Below are positions 8,911 to 16,775 of a stretch of 64,000 bases of DNA, piece by piece. Each line of letters opens with the position of its first letter. Within the stretch, counting starts at the first letter, position 1. Made by a program: the position numbers and the translations under genes. The stretch comes from Halorussus ruber (GTDB lineage: Archaea; Halobacteriota; Halobacteria; Halobacteriales; Haladaptataceae). Location: positions 186,001 through 250,000 of the forward strand of contig NZ_SBIT01000007.1 in the NCBI RefSeq assembly GCF_004765785.1, read 5' to 3'. The notes beneath the pieces were generated by a model. It had not been told where the DNA came from and searched no databases. It saw only the letters and a list, made by a program, of their open reading frames with translations.

Positions 8911-10211
8911 TTCTCGTCACCTCGCAGTCGCGCCGCGACCTGCTTGCCGACCGGGCCGCCGAGGCGGTCCCGAACCGTCCCCAGCAGCCCGTTCGGGATG
9001 AACAGGACGAACAGCACGAAGATGACGCCGACGTAGAGTTCGGCGTGGCCGTTGAGGAAGGTGTCGATGGCCTGTCCGATGGTCAGCCCGTTGTAGAGTT
9101 CGGTCGTCATCGTCGCCTCGCCGAGGTGGTCCCGGAGGTAGGGGAGGAGACCGCCGCCTTCCCCGGACTTCGAGAGGAACTCGGTGACCGTCTCGTCGAA
9201 GAGCCAGCCGTAGAGCGGTCCGGCGAGGGTGCCGAACCCGCCGATAATCGACGCCAGCAGGGCGTCGCCCGTCACGAGGAAGTAGAAACTGCTCTCGGGC
9301 GAGACCGACCGCTGGAAGCCCGCGAACAGGCCCCCGGCGACCGCAGCGAAGAACGCCGAGACCGCGAACGCGCCGAGTTTGTACCAGAAGGTGTTGTAGC
9401 CCACGGCCTCGGCGCGCTCCTCGTTCTCGCGGATGGCGACCAGCACCTTCCCGAACGGCGAGTGGATGATGCGCTGCATGGCGAAGTAGCACGCCAGCAC
9501 CACGAGGCCAATCATGTAGTAGGAGACCTCGGTCGTCCCGAACGAGAGGAATCCCAGCAAGCCCTCGACGCTGTCGCCCGCGAGTTGGCCGATGGCCAGA
9601 TTGAGCGAGTCCACCCCGGGCACGCCGATGCTAAACGGTTCGGTCCGGCCCAGTACCGCGGGGCCGTCCCGCGGGTTGCTCGCCACGAAGTCCCAGTCGC
9701 GGACGAACACGTACAGCACCTGCGAGAACCCGAGTGTGATCATGGCGAAGTAGACTCCCGACAGGCGGAACGACACCGCGCCGATGAGGACCGCGAGGAC
9801 CGCCGCCACGAGTCCCGCGAGAACCAGCAGGTAGATAAAGGGCGTGCCGGTCCCGAGCATGGGTATCTTCCCGTTGGCGACGAGGATGACGAAGTACGCC
9901 CCCGTGCCGTAGAAGGCCGCGTGGCCGAACGAGAGGTAGCCCGTGTAGCCGCTAATGAAGTCGAACGACATGGCGAACAGCCCGAAGTACAGCACCGTAA
10001 TCATCGTCTCCACGTCGGGCAGAACCGTCACCATCTCCGCGCCGACCGGCGAGTTCGTCAGCGCCGAGTGGAGCGCGGGGTAGGCCGCGAAGAACGCGAT
10101 GACCGCGACGTGGACCGTCTGCTCGCGCAGGTAGCGAACCGGCCACGACGCCGCCTGCTCCCCTTCCGTCTCGGACTCGGGAGCCGCGGCGTCAGCGGTT
10201 TCGGTGCTAAT
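8907..10211 (-). CDS. livM: Branched-chain amino-acid/amide ABC transporter permease (LivM type), probable ATT start
   Basis: Integral-membrane permease of the LivM family, with the signature region ISGYTGYLSFGHAAFYGTGAY and about nine to ten hydrophobic segments. The first ATG (10034) would drop an N-terminal segment that is open, in frame and encodes a membrane helix (VHVAVIAFFAAYPALHSALT). Extending upstream there is no ATG, GTG or TTG. An ATT at 10209-10211 stands about 8 nt after a perfect AGGAGG and overlaps the livH stop (ATTAG), mirroring the coupled overlaps elsewhere in this operon. I therefore place the start there, giving 434 residues. If ATT is not used, the protein is 375 residues and lacks the first helix. 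Confidence 0.88.
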   Translation of the reverse strand: MSTETADAAAPESETEGEQAASWPVRYLREQTVHVAVIAFFAAYPALHSALTNSPVGAEMVTVLPDVETMITVLYFGLFAMSFDFISGYTGYLSFGHAAFYGTGAYFVILVANGKIPMLGTGTPFIYLLVLAGLVAAVLAVLIGAVSFRLSGVYFAMITLGFSQVLYVFVRDWDFVASNPRDGPAVLGRTEPFSIGVPGVDSLNLAIGQLAGDSVEGLLGFLSFGTTEVSYYMIGLVVLACYFAMQRIIHSPFGKVLVAIRENEERAEAVGYNTFWYKLGAFAVSAFFAAVAGGLFAGFQRSVSPESSFYFLVTGDALLASIIGGFGTLAGPLYGWLFDETVTEFLSKSGEGGGLLPYLRDHLGEATMTTELYNGLTIGQAIDTFLNGHAELYVGVIFVLFVLFIPNGLLGTVRDRLGGPVGKQVAARLRGDEK

Positions 10212-11217
10212 GGCCGCCCACCTCCTCGACGCCGAAGATACCCTGCGGGCGCAGGATGAGCATCGCCACGAGGATGAGGAAGATGGTCATCTCGGGCAGA
10301 CTGGCGAAGTCGATTTCGTTGACGAACCACCACGTCGTCACGGAGTCGGCCATCCCGACGATGACCGCGGCGACGACCGTGCCCCGGAAGGTGCCGAGGC
10401 CGCCGATGATGACGACCACGAACGCCGGGAGGAGCGTGTCGGCGGCCAGCGGGACGCTGGCACCCCACGCGGGGTCCCACATCAGGAGCGTCCCGGCGAC
10501 GCCGGCCACGCCAGCGCCGAGCGCGAAGACCACGGTGAACACCCGGCGCACGTCGATGCCCAGCGCCTCGGTCATCTCGGCGTCCTCGCTCCCGGCCCGG
10601 ATGACGAGTCCGTAGCGCGTCCGGGTGAGGAAGGCCCACAGGCCCGCGACGGTGGCCGCGCCGACGACGATTTCGAACAGCGAGAGGCCGCTGACCGAGA
10701 TGAGGCCGAGGTCGACCGACTCGGAGAGGAACCACGGCTTGGTCCCCAAGGCGGCCTGCCAGTCGCTGGTGGGTTGCATCCCGTAGAACAGGACCGCGAT
10801 GCGGACCAGTTCGTCCAAGATGAGCGTCAGCCCGAACGTCAGCAGAATCTGGTAGACCGGCGGGCGGTCGTAGAGGCGTCTGATGAGTCCGACCTCGACC
10901 ACGCCGCCCAGCCCCGCCAGCAGGGCGAACGTCACGGCCAGCGTCAGGAAGAACACCAGCAGGCGGGTCGCGCCGCCGGACGCGCCGCCGACCGCGAACA
11001 CCATCAGCAGGCCGCCCAGATACGCGCCGATCATCGTCATCGACCCGTGGGCGAAGTTCAGCACGCCCATCAGGCCGAAGATGAGGGTCAGGCCGCCCGC
11101 AATCATGACGTAGATGGCGGCCTTCGCCAGTCCGTCCACGAGGACCGACGCGAGGTTCTCCGGTCGGAGGAACTGGCCGAGCGCGTCGATGAACCCGGCA
11201 AGGACGATTTCCATCAT
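10207..11217 (-). CDS. livH: Branched-chain amino-acid/amide ABC transporter permease (LivH type)
   Basis: A 336-residue membrane protein of the LivH permease family. The conserved region GLTLIFGLMGVLNFAHGSMTMIGAY is present near residues 42-66, followed by further hydrophobic helices. It would pair with LivM to form the translocation channel, energised by LivF and LivG. The start codon is one of two adjacent ATGs (MMEIV...) overlapping the livF stop, which implies translational coupling. The 3' end overlaps the proposed ATT start of livM. Substrate class (branched-chain amino acid, urea or short amide) cannot be separated from sequence alone. Confidence 0.93.
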   Translation of the reverse strand: MMEIVLAGFIDALGQFLRPENLASVLVDGLAKAAIYVMIAGGLTLIFGLMGVLNFAHGSMTMIGAYLGGLLMVFAVGGASGGATRLLVFFLTLAVTFALLAGLGGVVEVGLIRRLYDRPPVYQILLTFGLTLILDELVRIAVLFYGMQPTSDWQAALGTKPWFLSESVDLGLISVSGLSLFEIVVGAATVAGLWAFLTRTRYGLVIRAGSEDAEMTEALGIDVRRVFTVVFALGAGVAGVAGTLLMWDPAWGASVPLAADTLLPAFVVVIIGGLGTFRGTVVAAVIVGMADSVTTWWFVNEIDFASLPEMTIFLILVAMLILRPQGIFGVEEVGGH

Positions 11218-11912
11218 GCCGACAGATACCTCCTGAGTCGCTCGTCGTCCGCAGCGGTCTCGTCGGCGTCGCCCTCGTCCACGACCTGCCCGTTGTCGAT
11301 GACGTAGAACCGGTCAGCGAGGTCTAACGCCAGCGGCAGGTTCTGCTCGACCAGCAGGAGCGTGGTGTCCTCGGCGGCGTTCGAGAGAGCCTCCGCGACT
11401 CGCTCGACGATGAGCGGCGCGAGACCCTCGCTCGGTTCGTCCACCAGCAGGAGGTCGTTCTCGCCGACCAGCCCGCGGGCCAGCGCGAGCATCTGCTGCT
11501 GGCCGCCCGAGAGGGTTCCGGCGTCTCGGTCGGCGAACTCTCGCAGGTCGGGGAAGGTGTCGAAGGCCTGCTCGATGGCTTCGCGGGCGTCGCGGTCCTT
11601 GGGCACCGCGACCCGGACGTTCTCCTCGACCGACAACTGGGTGAAGATGCGTCGCTCCTCGGGAATCCAACCGACGCCCATGTCGGCGACCTCGTGGGTC
11701 TCGCGCCCGGTCAGGTCCTCGCCGCGATAGCGAACGGTGCCCTCGCGGGGCGCGGTCAGTTGGAGGATGGTCCGGAGCGTGGTCGTCTTGCCCACGCCGT
11801 TCCGACCGACCAAGGCGACGACCTCGCCCTCCTCGACTTCGAGCGAGACGCCTTCGAGGATGTGGCTCTCGCCGTAGTAGGTGTGGGCGTTCTCTACCTG
11901 TAGCAGTGTCAC
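11214..11912 (-). CDS. livF: ABC transporter ATP-binding protein (LivF type)
   Basis: A 232-residue ATPase with Walker A (GRNGVGKTT), signature LSGGQQQM, Walker B (LLLVDEPSEGL) and a following switch region, i.e. a complete nucleotide-binding domain of LivF length. The start is GTG, preceded at about 7 nt by GAGGAGG, a good ribosome-binding site. It is separated from livG by a spacer of about 430 nt that contains a structured repeat, so either the livG-livF transcript reads through that repeat or livF-livH-livM-KAS has its own promoter there. Confidence 0.94.
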   Translation of the reverse strand: MTLLQVENAHTYYGESHILEGVSLEVEEGEVVALVGRNGVGKTTTLRTILQLTAPREGTVRYRGEDLTGRETHEVADMGVGWIPEERRIFTQLSVEENVRVAVPKDRDAREAIEQAFDTFPDLREFADRDAGTLSGGQQQMLALARGLVGENDLLLVDEPSEGLAPLIVERVAEALSNAAEDTTLLLVEQNLPLALDLADRFYVIDNGQVVDEGDADETAADDERLRRYLSA

Positions 11913-12120
11913 GTTTTAGCCTCCTCTATATTTGTTTGAGAACTGTCTTCGTTGCGATTAGCAACAGGATTGTGTTTCTGTGTGATAGTATGGCTCCGCT
12001 CGGCGGTATCGCTGGAAAAAGTCGCTGGATTGGTGGCGTGATTCCTACTGTTCGCGCGAGAAACGTCACGATGGCCGCGACGACTGCCGAAACGGTCACG
12101 ACGACCACAGGGAAGAAGGC

Positions 12121-12240
12121 TCAGAAAGCCCCCGCCCGGTCGCGGTCGCTCCTCGACATATCCGACGGACGTCGTTGCGACGGATAGGGGTCGAGGAGCG
12201 ACTGCAGTGAACGCGACCGGGCGGCCCCTTTCATCCACCC
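12121..12240 (-). repeat. Structured intergenic element (family 1), copy A
   Basis: Read on the minus strand: GGGTGGATGAAAG, an outer stem CGCCCGGTCGCG paired with CGCGACCGGGCG, an inner 13-bp perfect stem GTCGCTCCTCGAC/GTCGAGGAGCGAC, an apical segment from CTATCC to GGATATG with an inner GTCG-CAA-CGAC hairpin, then GGGGCTTTC. GAAAG and CTTTC close the base, leaving a G-rich internal loop. Three other full copies change arm sequences but keep the pairing. It lies inside the liv operon. Either a structured RNA or a palindromic transposable repeat. Confidence 0.8.
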
Positions 12241-12317
12241 AGACGGTTGTCCGGTCTGCCGGGCGCGTCCCGGTAGACTGGTTTGCCGAGCGCGTCCCGG
12301 TGGATTGGTCCACCGAG
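12241..12317 (-). repeat. 27-bp tandem units preceding element copy A
   Basis: Immediately upstream of the structured core (in its own orientation) are two near-identical 27-bp units and a partial third, each of the form CTCGG...ACCA...ACCGGGACGCG. Translated in one frame they give repeated S-x-x-Q-S-T-G-T-R, but the 27-bp period also appears as degenerate DNA beside the other copies. The first unit contains a GGTGGA/TCCACC mini-hairpin. Confidence 0.7.
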
Positions 12318-12342
12318 GTCCCCGCGAGAGGCCGCCGGGCGC

Positions 12343-13173
12343 TCACGCCGTCCCCTCCTCCGGGTCCGTCGAGGAGTCGCCCGCGGGCGATTCCGCGTCT
12401 CTCTCGCCGTCGAGACTCCCGGCCTCGTAGCCGCCGAGGTAGGCCTCCTGAACCGTGGGGTCGTTGCGGACCGCCTGCGGTTCGCCCTCGGCGATGACCT
12501 CGCCCTGATTCAGCACCACGACGCGGTCAGAGACGTTCATCACGATGTCCATGTTGTGTTCGACCAGCAGAACTGCGTGGTCGGTCGCCACGTCCTCGAT
12601 GAGGTCGATGATTTCGTCCACGCTCTCGGAGGAGACCCCCGCGTTGGGTTCGTCCATGAGCAACACGTCGGGGTCGCCAGCGAGCGCGACCGCGACCTCC
12701 AGCTGGCGCTTCGCGCCGTGGCTCAGGCTCTCGGCGGGGGTGTGGGCCTCTGGGGCGAGTCCCACCCGGTCGAGGATGGCGTGGGCCTCCTCGACGTGCT
12801 CCTCGAACGCCCCGGCGTTGCGCCAGAACTTCGCGGAGTCGCCGCTGGCGGCCTGTGCGGCCACGCGGACGTTCTCCAGCACCGTGCTGGTCGGAAAGAC
12901 GTTCGTAATCTGGTACGACCGGTGCAGGCCGAGGTCGGCGGTCTCGTAGGGCGTGGCGTCGGTCACGTCGCGCCATCCGTCCTCGCCGTCTCGGACCTCG
13001 ACGCTCCCCGTGGTCGGGGTCAGCACGCCGGTCAGCAGGTTGAAGAACGTCGTCTTGCCCGCGCCGTTCGGGCCGATGAGCGAACAGAGTTCGTTCTCCG
13101 CCAGCGCGAAATCGACGTCGTCGACGGCGGTGAGGCCGCCGAACTCCTTCGTCAGTCCCGAGGTTCGCAACAT
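12343..13173 (-). CDS. livG: ABC transporter ATP-binding protein (LivG type)
   Basis: A 276-residue ATPase with Walker A GPNGAGKTT, a degenerate signature LSHGAKRQLEV as is usual for LivG, Walker B VLLMDEPNAGV and the H-loop VEHNMDIVM. The C-terminal extension (GGYEAGSLDGERDAES...) is acidic and probably disordered. The ATG start follows the binding-protein stop by only 3 nt, so the two are co-transcribed. It works with LivF as the ATPase pair of the transporter. Confidence 0.94.
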   Translation of the reverse strand: MLRTSGLTKEFGGLTAVDDVDFALAENELCSLIGPNGAGKTTFFNLLTGVLTPTTGSVEVRDGEDGWRDVTDATPYETADLGLHRSYQITNVFPTSTVLENVRVAAQAASGDSAKFWRNAGAFEEHVEEAHAILDRVGLAPEAHTPAESLSHGAKRQLEVAVALAGDPDVLLMDEPNAGVSSESVDEIIDLIEDVATDHAVLLVEHNMDIVMNVSDRVVVLNQGEVIAEGEPQAVRNDPTVQEAYLGGYEAGSLDGERDAESPAGDSSTDPEEGTA

Positions 13174-13176
13174 GGC

Positions 13177-14607
13177 CTACAGCGAGCAGTTCATCTGGCT
13201 GCTGTCCTTGGGAATCGTCGCTTCCTCGGCGTCGATGGTGGCCAGCGGTTCGCTGGGCATGACGGCCGCCTTCCAGCTGTCGCTCCACTCGTCGGTGGTG
13301 GGCACCACGTCGGCGACGGTCATGGCCGACCGGGCCTGGTTGTTGTACGACTGGAAGGTGTAGCCGTTCTTGCCCTTCGGGGTGTCCGTGACGGTCATCC
13401 CGCTGAGGGCCTCGGCGATGTCCGCGCCCTCGGTCGAACCGCTCTGGGTGACCGCCTGCGCGATGGCCGACGCCGCGGTGAACGTCCCGGAGGTGAACAG
13501 GTCCGGCACCGTGCCGTAGGTGCTGGTGTAGGTGTCCACGAACTGGTTGTTGATCTCGTTGTCGTACTGGTTCCAGTGGTAGCGCGTCGTGAACGGCCCC
13601 ATGTTGGCGTTCTGAATCTTCTCCTTCGTCAGGGGCTTGCCGAGCGCCTTCTGGAGGGTCTGGCCCACGACGCCGTTGGTAATTCGAGTTGCGAGGCCGC
13701 CGAACACCCGGTAGTCGTAGCTACCGTTGAGGAAGGCGGTGAACAGCTTCGGCAGGGTGTTGACCGTGAACCCGCCGACGATGCCCTCCGCGCCCGCTTC
13801 CGACGCGTTGTCGAGCAGGCCCTTCCACTCGGAGTGGCCCTGCGGGACGAACTTCTTGCCGACGATTTCGACGCCCTCGTCTTTCAGCACTTGCTCGTAG
13901 TTGTTGACGACCGCCTTGCCGAACGAGTAGTCCGCGCCGAACAGGTAGACCTTGCTCACGTCGGTCTGGTTGGCGACGTACTTCCCGCCGGAGCGGGCGT
14001 CCATCGCGGTGTTCTCGCTCGCCCGGAAGACGAGGTTCCCGCAGGTCTCGGAACTCGCCGTGATATCCGCCGAGGCGGCCGGACCCACCATGTACGGAAC
14101 TTGGGCCTGCTTGACGACCGTCTTGATGACGCGGTTGGCCGCGCCCGAGGAGGCACAGCCGAACAGCATGTCTATCTCCTCGTCCTGCACGAGGCGGGTC
14201 GCCAGCGATTGAGCCTTGCTGGCCTTGAAGCCGGTGTCGCGGACGATGAGTTCGTAGTCCACGTCGCCGACCGTCGCGGTGTAGGTGCCGGTACTCCCGC
14301 TCTCGATCGGGTCCGTGTCACCCTTGTACGCCAACCCGGAGTAGAACCCCCAGAGGCTCTGCTGGCCGTAGTACTTGATACTGCCGGAGGTCGGCTGAAG
14401 CACGCCGATTTTGACCTTTCCGGAGACGTTCGATTGGGTCGTCGTCTTCGCCGTGGTTTCTGTCATGCCGCTTTCGGTCGTCGTGTCGCCGCCTTCGGTC
14501 GTCGTCTCCTGTCCACCGTCGCCACCTGTACATCCCGCGAGGCCCGCCGCTCCGGTCGCGCCGAGCGCGGTGAGCCATCGCCGTCGTGAAACGCTGTCAT
14601 CTGCCAT
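13177..14607 (-). CDS. Branched-chain amino-acid/amide ABC transporter substrate-binding lipoprotein
   Basis: A 476-residue periplasmic-binding-protein type I (Peripla_BP_6 / LivK-like) protein. The N-terminus SRRRWLTALGATGAAGLAGC is a Tat signal with a lipobox ending at a Cys, as in many haloarchaeal binding proteins, followed by a Thr/Gly/Glu-rich linker that tethers the receptor to the cell surface. The mature domain begins around VKIGVLQPTSG, the usual start of this fold. It is first in the liv cluster. The substrate is not predictable from sequence; amides, urea and branched-chain amino acids are all handled by this family. Confidence 0.92.
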   Translation of the reverse strand: MADDSVSRRRWLTALGATGAAGLAGCTGGDGGQETTTEGGDTTTESGMTETTAKTTTQSNVSGKVKIGVLQPTSGSIKYYGQQSLWGFYSGLAYKGDTDPIESGSTGTYTATVGDVDYELIVRDTGFKASKAQSLATRLVQDEEIDMLFGCASSGAANRVIKTVVKQAQVPYMVGPAASADITASSETCGNLVFRASENTAMDARSGGKYVANQTDVSKVYLFGADYSFGKAVVNNYEQVLKDEGVEIVGKKFVPQGHSEWKGLLDNASEAGAEGIVGGFTVNTLPKLFTAFLNGSYDYRVFGGLATRITNGVVGQTLQKALGKPLTKEKIQNANMGPFTTRYHWNQYDNEINNQFVDTYTSTYGTVPDLFTSGTFTAASAIAQAVTQSGSTEGADIAEALSGMTVTDTPKGKNGYTFQSYNNQARSAMTVADVVPTTDEWSDSWKAAVMPSEPLATIDAEEATIPKDSSQMNCSL

Positions 14608-14726
14608 AACAGATTGGAATAGTTACTTCCCCTCGGCAAATACTGCGGGGTTAACATGTGAACAGCGGAGCCGAATTTCACGCGTTAACCCTCGGTTTTT
14701 CCCTTCCCGGGCGAGTTTGACCGGGT

Positions 14727-15584
14727 ATGACGGACGAAGTCGAATCACCAGAGCTGACCAGCGACGACATGCTCGTCGTGGACGACGACCGATTCGCCCC
14801 GGAGAACGTCGCGCTCGTGACCGGCGCGGCCTCCGGCATCGGGCAGGCGACCGCCCTCGTCCTCGCCGAGAACGGTCTCACCGTGGTCGGAACCGACGTG
14901 GACGAGGAGGGCCTCGCGGAAACTGAACGAGAGGCCGAGGACCTCGGCGTCGAAGGAACCGTCGAGACCGTCGCGGGCGACCTCCGCGAGGACGTCCCGG
15001 AGATCGTGGATTCCGCGGCCGAGTACGGAAACATCGCCCTCCTCGCCAACGTCGCCGGGATGCAGCACATCGACTCCATCGAGGAGTTCCCGATGGAGGC
15101 CTACGACCGGATGCAGGAGGTCATGGTGCGCGCGCCGGTCCAACTCTCGAAGGAGTGTCTGCCCCACATGCGGGAGACCGGATTCGGTTGCGTCGGCAAC
15201 ATGGCCTCGGTCCACGGCCACTACGTCACCAGCGACAAGGTGGCCTACAACGTGGCGAAGTTCGGGATTCGGGGCCTCACCCAGTCCATCGCCGCGGAGG
15301 GCGGGGTCGGAGGCGACGACGCCGACATCCGCGCCTTCTCGGTCAGCACGGGATACGTCGAGACGCCGCTCGTGACCGACCAGATTCCGGACACCGCAGA
15401 ACAGCGCGGCATCTCGGTCCAAGAAGTCGTGGAGGACGTGATGCTCGGCCAGTCGCGCACCACGGAGATGATGACCCCCGCCGAGGTCGCCAACCTGTTC
15501 GTCTTCGGCTTCTCGAAGCACGCCAGCCACCTCAACGGCGGAGATTTGCGCTTCGACGACGGGATGACGCTGACCTACGAGTAA
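14727..15584 (+). CDS. Short-chain dehydrogenase, 3-hydroxybutyrate dehydrogenase-like
   Basis: A 285-residue classical SDR with the cofactor motif TGAASGIG near residues 32-39, NVAG, catalytic Ser in ASVHG and Y-x3-K in YNVAK. NVAGMQHIDSIEEFP and ASVHGHYVTSDKVAYNVAKFG resemble bacterial D-3-hydroxybutyrate dehydrogenases, as does the tail ending in a HLNGGDLRFDDGMT block. Asp after the second beta strand (GTDVDEEG) suggests NAD preference. It is divergent from the liv cluster across a gap of about 120 nt, so the two may share control. Exact substrate uncertain. Confidence 0.82.
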   Translation: MTDEVESPELTSDDMLVVDDDRFAPENVALVTGAASGIGQATALVLAENGLTVVGTDVDEEGLAETEREAEDLGVEGTVETVAGDLREDVPEIVDSAAEYGNIALLANVAGMQHIDSIEEFPMEAYDRMQEVMVRAPVQLSKECLPHMRETGFGCVGNMASVHGHYVTSDKVAYNVAKFGIRGLTQSIAAEGGVGGDDADIRAFSVSTGYVETPLVTDQIPDTAEQRGISVQEVVEDVMLGQSRTTEMMTPAEVANLFVFGFSKHASHLNGGDLRFDDGMTLTYE

Positions 15585-15672
15585 CAGAGTTGGCAACCCG
15601 CTGTCGTTATTTGGAATCGTCCACGTAACTGCCCTTCAGTTTAGAGTATGAATATATCAATGGAGGTCATGT

Positions 15673-16398
15673 TTAGCCTCGATTGTCGTACACCGAATCC
15701 AGCGAGTACTTCACGTATGTTACCTCGCCAGAATCCCATTCAAATCCGAACTCATTCTCAATCACTCGAATACAATTCTCAATCGATAGTCGAGTTTGAA
15801 CGTACCACTGAGAGTCAAACCAAGAAGCTAAAAGGGAGTTTAGTAAGGTCACAGTGCAAATAGCTGCGTGGTCGTGTACTTTGAAACCGTACTCGGTATC
15901 GTACGAGAAATTATGGCCGACGTCATTCCGACAGAGTCGAATAAATTGCGCAAGTTTCGCCTGTGATTCAGTAATTTCACTACTGTCTTCCGCTTCCACA
16001 ATTACGTTGTATAGGCGCTTATCACACCCCGTTCTCTCATTGAAACATTGCTGAAGGAATGACCCAGTCCGCATCAGAGCGGGCGTGACATGGTTTTGTT
16101 TTAAACACAAGTCGGTCTCACTCAATTCAGTAAGCAAGAACACCAGCAAATCTTGCTCATCTCCGGCAAACTGAACAAGATACGATGTAATGTTAGCAAT
16201 AACGCTCCTCCGACCCCTCTTCTTAAGATCTGCTCCGAACACGTCCTTCCATTCATCCAGCGTATCCGCTCTCCAACTTTCTCCTCTCTCGATTTCGTAC
16301 TCGCCTTCTGGTTCAATCGTGTCCGGATCGACCGTGTACACCCACTCAAGTACTTCGAGTAATCGTTCGATATATAATTCTCGTTTTGATAATCCCAT
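15673..16398 (-). CDS. HEPN-like protein of unknown function
   Basis: A 241-residue protein in AT-rich, codon-atypical DNA. Residues 157-162 read R-N-D-V-G-H inside a predicted helix (RLCRNDVGHNFSYD), which fits the Rx4-6H motif of HEPN RNases and of abortive-infection C-terminal domains. A hydrophobic helix (HAAICTVTLLNSLLASWF) follows, as in HEPN four-helix bundles. No partner antitoxin or nucleotidyltransferase gene is adjacent. Function as a defence or stress RNase is inference from one motif; the gene itself is sound. Neighbours on both sides are GC-rich housekeeping-type genes, so this looks like a small insertion. Confidence 0.7.
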   Translation of the reverse strand: MGLSKRELYIERLLEVLEWVYTVDPDTIEPEGEYEIERGESWRADTLDEWKDVFGADLKKRGRRSVIANITSYLVQFAGDEQDLLVFLLTELSETDLCLKQNHVTPALMRTGSFLQQCFNERTGCDKRLYNVIVEAEDSSEITESQAKLAQFIRLCRNDVGHNFSYDTEYGFKVHDHAAICTVTLLNSLLASWFDSQWYVQTRLSIENCIRVIENEFGFEWDSGEVTYVKYSLDSVYDNRG

Positions 16399-16554
16399 TT
16401 ATCTCTCTATCAGCTATATCTTCCTCTTGCATATAAGTCTCTGTCCAGTCAGTAAGTATTACGTACTGAGTAAATTAACCGAACTAGTCACCTGTCGAAA
16501 AGCAAATGAAGAAATCGTATTACCAGCTAACGATCCCTGCTTGATGCCCTCGAA

Positions 16555-16713
16555 TCACTTTCCACCGCTCTCGGGAAGCACGTGTTCGACCTTCTCGAAG
16601 GGAATCCACCCGACGTTCCGGCCGTGGCTGTCCTTGAGTACCAGTCCCTCGCGGCCCTCCTCGAAGGCGTCGCACGAGATGCTCGGGCCGTCGGTTCGTT
16701 CGACTCGTGGCAT
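16555..16713 (-). CDS. Small conserved-type protein, 52 aa
   Basis: A short minus-strand gene reading MPRVERTDGPSISC... to ...HVLPESGGK. Composition is acidic and GC3 is high as in real haloarchaeal genes, in contrast with the arginine-rich translations of the other frames here. It looks like a small soluble beta-rich domain (GLVLKDSHGRNVGWIPFEKV). It lies just downstream of, and in the same direction as, the MFS gene, with about 60 nt between them. Function unknown. Confidence 0.65.
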   Translation of the reverse strand: MPRVERTDGPSISCDAFEEGREGLVLKDSHGRNVGWIPFEKVEHVLPESGGK

Positions 16714-16775
16714 AGTTCGGACGATTCAGCCGAGTCACAAAAACGTGCCGCCGGGTCGGTTCTCAGCCCGCGGTC

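Larger units (their letters stand above)
11913..12342. other. Spacer splitting the liv operon
   Basis: About 430 nt between livG and livF. An ORF crosses it on the minus strand, but its translation is that of the repeat element (STGTR units followed by PLSVATTSVGY) and recurs beside the other copies with stops and frameshifts, so I do not call a gene. The half next to livF (11930-12110) is AT-richer on average and could hold a promoter; I see no clear TATA box. Confidence 0.6.

Noticed and set aside
11909-12346. 145-aa minus-strand ORF between livG and livF
   Set aside because: Its translation is the repeat element itself; the same peptide recurs in other copies with stops and frame changes, and it overlaps both liv genes' ends.
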